Shown here: piece by piece, positions 58,714 through 64,000 of the stretch | How positions within the stretch are numbered: position 1 is the first letter of the stretch | How the letters are laid out: each line of letters begins with the position of its first letter | Assembly: GCA_902728285.1 (NCBI GenBank) | Contig: CACVBU010000538.1 | Location: 585,141 to 649,140, forward strand | Length of the DNA: 64,000 nt | Source: Clytia hemisphaerica | Taxonomy: Eukaryota > Cnidaria > Hydrozoa > Leptothecata > Clytiidae | Direction: 5' to 3' | Made by a program: the position numbers and the translations under genes | Notes under the pieces: model-generated | Told to the model about the DNA's origin: nothing | Databases searched by the model: none | What the model saw: the letters and a program-made list of their open reading frames with translations, nothing else

Positions 58714-60150
58714 AGTCTGTCCAGATATAATTGGCAGTGGAAACAAGAATGCCTGTAACTTTTGATAGTCAAATATAATTATGGAAATTTTTTTTGCTTG
58801 TTTTAGAGAATCAAAAGCGCTATATTTGAATGTATTTGTGGTTGAAAAATTCGCAATTTTAAGTGGTTAAATTTGCGATTGCAAAAATTGAGCTTTTTTT
58901 CTACTTATGCTATAACGTTCATTTTTACACTAGTAGTAGTTCAACCTTAGGTTAAGAAGTTTGTTAAATTTCAAGGCAAACAAAAAAGTCCTTTGGAAGA
59001 TATGGGACCCGAAATACCCCTTGGTAGCACTTTTCTGTGAAATATCAAATCTCCAACTTATTACTTGAAACGGGGGTAGTGATATGATTAATAAAACAGT
59101 TTTTCGATCATAACACATTTTACGATCTCTTTAATGACCTCATAGCCAAACTGTGTTTAGTGTTTTGGGAATTAGCAAAGTTCTTTAGACTTAAAAATAA
59201 CAAAGGCAATATAAGTTCATGCTTATCTTTTCAATAAAAACAATTATACTGTGATTTCACTTCGTTTCGAAATAATAAATGGCTGCGTTTAGACCAGCCT
59301 GGCATTTATAATTGCTTGCAGTATTCTTTTGAATTCTATTGTTCCGCGCAATTGTTCGGTTTGTCAAATGCCTAATGATGCCAGAGTGTTGGCATTTCGT
59401 TGGCATTTGAAATGCCATTTTGAGCAAAGGAATCCCCTTTTCTGGCATTTCAAATCAAACAAAGGAACCAAAACAAAGAGAAAAAATGAAATTTTTGTTT
59501 TTTTAAAGTATTTGCACGTTTTTTATTCAGTTCTTTCTATAGATTGTAAAATTTGCAAGATTTGCCATAGCCTAGCCCTACGGCAAAAAGTTTCAGTCTT
59601 AATGACTGCAGTTTTTGAGAAATTCCATGCTTTTCATTGTTTGATCTGTCAAAGTTGAACTTGAGGGAATCACCTTTTCAGTAATGACTCTAAAAAGACG
59701 ATTCCTTGAATGCCATGGCAGAAAATACAATGGAAAAGCTATTAAAATCGAATCCCTCATGATCAAATGCCAAATTACAAATGCCAGTTGGTCTAAACGC
59801 AGCCAATGATACCAATAGCAATAATACCAATGCACCAACACTTAACATTTTCCAACTTTTAATTGCACTGTTCAAAAAAGATAACATAACCCCCGTTTTT
59901 AGTAATAAGTTGGAGATTTGATATTTCACAGAAAAGTGCTACCAAGGTGTATTTCGGGTCCCATATCTTCTGAAGGACTTTTTTGTTTGCCTTGAAATTT
60001 AACAAACTTCTTAACCTAAGGTTGAACTACCACTGGTGTAAAAATGAACGTTATAGCATAAGTAGAAAAGAGCTCAATTTTTGCAATCGCAAATTTAACC
60101 GCTAAAAATCGCGAATTTTTCAACCAAAAATACATTTAAATACAGCACCT
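58714..60150. mobile_element. Long-arm foldback element inside the TTAA MITE
   Basis: Arms of about 260-290 bp (58803-59090 and 59888-60150) are near-perfect inverted repeats, sharing GTTCAACCTTAGGTTAAGAA and TTTGTTAAATTTCAAGGCAA. The ~85 bp left of the left arm has no partner on the right. Confidence 0.8.
59281..59804. mobile_element. Third-level nested MITE
   Basis: GGCTGCGTTTAGACCAGCCT and GTTGGTCTAAACGCAGCC are the inverted ends, with AAT on both flanks. The interior repeats TGGCATTT words. Confidence 0.8.
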
Positions 60151-60360
60151 TTGACAGAAAATTTTTCTAAAAAGATGTGTCAAAAGTTGTGACTGCTTTT
60201 TTAAGCAAAATACAGATGAAAAATTTATGAAAAACCACTATTTTGAAGATTTCGAGACAAAGAAGCATTTACAAAAATGTTCTGCAAAGATTTTTGTTGT
60301 TCGGTAAAAGATCATCTACTGCAAAAAAATTTTCAAAATGTTTTTTCTTCGCCGAAACTA

Positions 60361-60582
60361 CTCTCGGGTACCTAATAGCCGGGGGGTTTGGAATAAGCAG
60401 GGGGGGTTGGAAAAAATCTCAAAATTTAATAAGCCGGGGGGGGGGTTGGAATAAAAATGTCCTGGGTGGAAAATGTTCAAAAAGGAGGCTAATACAGCAA
60501 AATTAGGGCAAATAAGAATGTCCCGGGTGGAAAATATTCGAAAAATTAATTAGCGGCCCCCCGGCTATTAAGTACCCGAGAA
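60361..60582. mobile_element. TA-flanked MITE (CTCGGGTACCTAATAGCCGG family), copy 3
   Basis: Inserted at a TA that is undisturbed in the 6.8-kb copy. Ends CTCTCGGGTACCTAATAGCC and GGCTATTAAGTACCCGAGA. Confidence 0.85.
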
Positions 60583-60791
60583 TAAGCTCTTCAAAGTTGA
60601 AATACTCTTCCTCGCAAAAGTCTTCATTTTCTTCTTCAACAAATTTTTTCAATGCAATTTTTGAATTTTCAGATTCAGGAATAGTTTGTCTAACAGAAAA
60701 TGTATAACATGCCATAGTTTTGTTGGTTACATCAGTCAGAAAACACATATTAAACACGGCAATTATGAAAAATTCACTATGGACAGAGTCC

Positions 60792-61622
60792 TTAAAAGAG
60801 TGTTGTCGCTTTCACTTTTGTTGGTAGAAAGAAGAATGTGGTGAAGACACTAGAAAACGTTTCAGGTTGGTGGGATAGAGTATATTGCAATGCACCAACG
60901 CAAAAAATCTTCTCGTTTCCCCAAAGAAAGCTGGAGCAAAATTGATTCGAATAAAAAAAACCTTTATTTTCAGCGTATGGTTTGCTGGAGACAATGCTAT
61001 GAAGTTTCAAAATCGTGATGTTTTTTGCTGGTATGCACGGTTACAGATATTGCTGGAATCACTCAGACTGTAAATGGTCCAACTGGCCTGCAAGTAAAGT
61101 TCTCCAGAAAGTGCAAAGTCCCGGGGGGGGGGGGGGTCACTGACCTTGACGGCCGACGGGGACGTGCCGCTGGAGTTCGTAAAGTTGACCTTGGTAAAAT
61201 GGTGACCCTGTCAGAACGAAAAATTGAAAAATTTTCCAATTTCCACGCTAACAAGTGGCAAAGATGATTAAAAGAAAAAAACCGAAACGAAAACGAAAAA
61301 CTGAAAAACTTTCTAATTTTTACCCTGAAAAAGTTGGCTTCGAAGTGATTTACCCCTCGCAAGTTATGGCTCACCAAAATGCTACGTTTCTAACCCTTTG
61401 AAATGATTCAGATCTCACCCATTCAGAAGATGAGCGAGAAGTTCTTCAGTAATATTAGTCTGAGAAATAACTTACATACTATTTAACAGTTTAATAAATA
61501 TGGTTTGCTCATTCTTACACCCTCTGGCCTCACAGTTATTACGCGGAGCTCGTTTTACTCTAAGGGGTTGAAAATTTTTAAAGAAATTTTTATGGAATAA
61601 GAAATTTTAAGTCCAGCAGGGA
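60792..61622. other. Spacer with poly(G) and a GACCTTGACGGC repeat
   Basis: 61120-61200 matches the 18.5-kb repeat. The frames here run through that repeat and simple sequence; no gene called. Confidence 0.4.
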
Positions 61623-62424
61623 GGGTTGGTGTAATTTAAGATGCACGATCTAACGATTTACGATTCACGATGCGCGATCCGTGCATAAAATATGTTAATT
61701 CATGCGTAATTATGCTAATCATGATAAAATATTTAGGCAATTTACAAACTTTCATTCGCTGAAACTCAATTATTTTTAAAAACATCATTTATGTAAGATT
61801 ATACAAATTATTCTCTTTTCAATTTAAATTCAGTTATAGATCAAAAGAAAGTGAAGGTCACGTGCATTCACCTTCTGTACTCTCTCTTTTTCATAACTTG
61901 AATCAATATAGGGGAATTGTTTACCGAAAGAAAATTCTTTCTCATAATAGAGCACCCGTTTTTTACTTCGTACATTACGGTGCACAAAACATATTGTTCG
62001 CCAATATATTCTTTTATTTGCTTTAAGAAAGAAATTCCTATATTCGAATATGATTGTTAAAACTGATGACTGAGGAGAGCAAAAATATTTCTTGTGCATT
62101 GTTTACTATCACTTTCTGTCTATTGTAAGCATTGTAAGATGTTCACAAGGTAGCTTCCATTATCAATATTATGCAAGTTTGTTTTTTTCATAATTTTACG
62201 GTATCGTAATTATTCGTAGTTCCATTGCTTGCTTATTTCTTTTTTGTTGCATGAATTTAGTGTGGAAAACAAAAGCGAGAAAAGATTATGCCATTGTTTT
62301 AGAATTATGTTATATAATTTAAGTTTTATGATAATTATTAGGAATAATCAGCATACTTTATGCATGGATCGCGCATCGTGAATCGTAAATCGTTAGATCG
62401 TGCATCTTAAATTACACCAACCCC
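61623..62424. mobile_element. 802-bp inverted-repeat element
   Basis: About 60-bp ends: GGTTGGTGTAATTTAAGATG, ACGATCTAACGATTTACGAT and CACGATGCGCGATC at the left, all reversed at the right. Its interior shares 61910-61999 with the 42.1-kb repeat. Confidence 0.85.
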
Positions 62425-62490
62425 AGCAGGGATGGTTTTGGAATGTCATCATTTTCAATTCAATTTCAAATGGGAATTCAATTCAAAGAC

Positions 62491-63772
62491 AATTTCCCAG
62501 TGAGGCTAGAATTGTAGCGATAATTTTTTCAGAGAAAATGGAAATTCAGTTATATAATTTCCCAGTGAGGCTAGAATTGTAGCGATAATTTTTTCAGAGA
62601 AAATGGAAATTCAGTTATATAATTTCCCAGTGAGGCTAGAATTGTAGCGATAATTTTTTTCAGAGAAAATGGAAATTCAGTTATATAATTTCCCAGTGAG
62701 GCTAGAATTGTAGCGATAATTTTTTTCAGAGAAAATGGAAATTCAGTTATATAATTTCCCAGTGAGGCTAGAAGTGTAGTGATAATTTTTTCAGAGAAAT
62801 GGAAATTCAGTTATATAATTTCCCAGTGAGGCTAGAATTGTAGCGATAATTTTTTCAGAGAAAATGGAATTCAGTTATATAATTTCCCAGTGAGGCTAGA
62901 ATTGTAGCGATAATTTTTTCAGAGAAAATGGAAATTCAGTTATATAATTTCCCAGTGAGGCTAGAATTGTAGCGATAATTTTTTCAGAGAAAATGGAAAT
63001 TCAGTTATATAATTTCCCAGTGAGGCTAGAATTGTAGCGATAATTTTTTCAGAGAAAATGGAAATTCAGTTATATAATTTCCCAGTGAGGCTAGAATTGT
63101 AGCGATAATTTTTTCAGAGAAAATGGAAATTCAGTTATATAAATTTCCCAGTGAGGCTAGAATTGTAGCGATAATTTTTTTCAGAGAAAATGGAAATTCA
63201 GTTATATAATTTCCCAGTGAGGCTAGAATTGTAGCGATAATTTTTTCAGAGAAAATGGAAATTCAGTTATATAATTTCCCAGTGAGGCTAGAATTGTAGC
63301 GATAATTTTTTTCAGAGAAATGAATGGAAATTCAGTTATATAATTTCCCAGTGAGGCTAGAATTGTAGCGATAATTTTTTCAGAGAAAATGGAAATTCAG
63401 TTATATAATTTTCCAGTGAGGCTAGAATTGTAGCGATAATTTTTTCAGAGAAAATGGAAATTCAGTTATATAATTTTCCAGTGAAGCTAGAATTGTAGCG
63501 CGATAATTTTTTCAGAGAAAATGGAAATTCAGTTATATAATTTCCAGTGAGGCTAGAATTGTAGCGATAATTTTTTCAGAGAAAATGAATTCAGTTATAT
63601 AATTTCCCAGTGAGGCTAGATTGCGATATTTTTTCAGAGAAAATGGAAATTCATTATATAATTCCAGTGAGGCTAGAATTGTAGCGATAATTTTTTCAGA
63701 GAAATGGAATCAGAGTGAGGCTAAAATTTTTTTCAGAGAAAATGGAAATTCAGTTATATAATTTTCCAGTGA
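62491..63772. repeat. 65-bp satellite, about 20 units
   Basis: The unit contains AATTTCCCAGTGAGGCTAGA, ATTGTAGCGATAATTTTTTC and AGAGAAAATGGAAATTCAG. Left units are almost identical, differing mainly in T-run length; units right of about 63580 are shortened and mutated. No spacers, so not a CRISPR array. Confidence 0.95.
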
Positions 63773-64000
63773 TGCGGGTGTCTGACTCTGAGTCTGTGAC
63801 ACGGGGTATTCTTTTCCCTCATTTTGCTAAATTTTTGAGATTGCAATTTGTAATTATTTATCAAACTTTTTATAATTTAGTCAAGTTTTTGTAACCCTTA
63901 GTGGGACTGAAATTAGATACTTTACATTTTTTACATCACTGAAAGGGACTTTGAAGGTCTGAAAAGGCACTGTTAAGATTGGTACATACCTGTATACCCT
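63773..64000. other. Right-edge non-coding sequence
   Basis: It starts with GTCTGTGACACGGGGTA, which resembles a MITE end of the CTGTGTCACAGACCC family. Nothing else seen. Confidence 0.4.

Larger units (their letters stand above)
58431..60791. mobile_element. TTAA-flanked MITE, copy 2, carrying nested insertions
   Basis: GGGCTCTGACCATAGT to ACTATGGACAGAGTCC with TTAA on both sides. Relative to copy 1 at 6845 it has two inserts: 58714-60150 and 60361-60582. Confidence 0.85.

Noticed and set aside
62491..63772. CRISPR-like array
   Set aside because: Units are contiguous with no unique spacers, and the sequence is animal genomic DNA.

Overview
The window is AT-rich animal nuclear DNA. Its genes are split by GT-AG introns and embedded in a dense layer of non-autonomous DNA transposons, tRNA-derived SINEs, tandem repeats and one 5'-truncated LINE. 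The gene content (IQGAP, a histamine-methyltransferase-like enzyme, a type I receptor-like protein, a secreted DxDxDG-repeat protein) fits an invertebrate metazoan. I cannot name the species from sequence alone. The smaller open frames are mostly transposon noise; five loci hold up as genes or gene copies with recognisable coding structure.

Layout: (1) 1548-5043, minus strand: the first four coding exons of an IQGAP orthologue, running off the left edge. (2) 5.4-11 kb: a stack of transposons (hAT-like, SINE, TTAA-flanked element, other inverted-repeat elements). (3) 11119-11988, minus: a histamine N-methyltransferase-like exon broken by one in-frame TGA. (4) 13622-29979, plus: a nine-exon gene that I assembled by hand from splice sites. 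All phases agree and it predicts a 459-residue single-pass membrane protein with a cysteine-rich ectodomain and a nine-tyrosine cytoplasmic tail. Its introns hold most of the repeats in this part, including a 682-bp full-length palindrome and a 156-bp tandem array. (5) 30-36 kb: no convincing gene; one 131-bp near-perfect palindrome, a possible promoter/start and a weak galectin-like fragment. (6) 36486-38282, minus: a single large exon for a protein with a Cys-rich cluster, an acidic linker and a C-terminal coiled coil. (7) 43.35-52.5 kb: a tandem segmental duplication. Each copy carries a gene for a secreted protein of four ~62-residue Cys/Asp-rich repeats; the right copy is intact and the left copy is a pseudogene. 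(8) 52.6-64 kb: direct repeats, a truncated LINE, a three-deep nest of transposons and a ~20-copy 65-bp satellite.

No operon-like cooperation is visible; the genes look functionally unrelated. The most novel items are the uncharacterised ITAM-like receptor gene, the duplicated secreted-repeat gene, and the Cys-rich/coiled-coil protein. No CRISPR array, rRNA or intact tRNA gene was seen.
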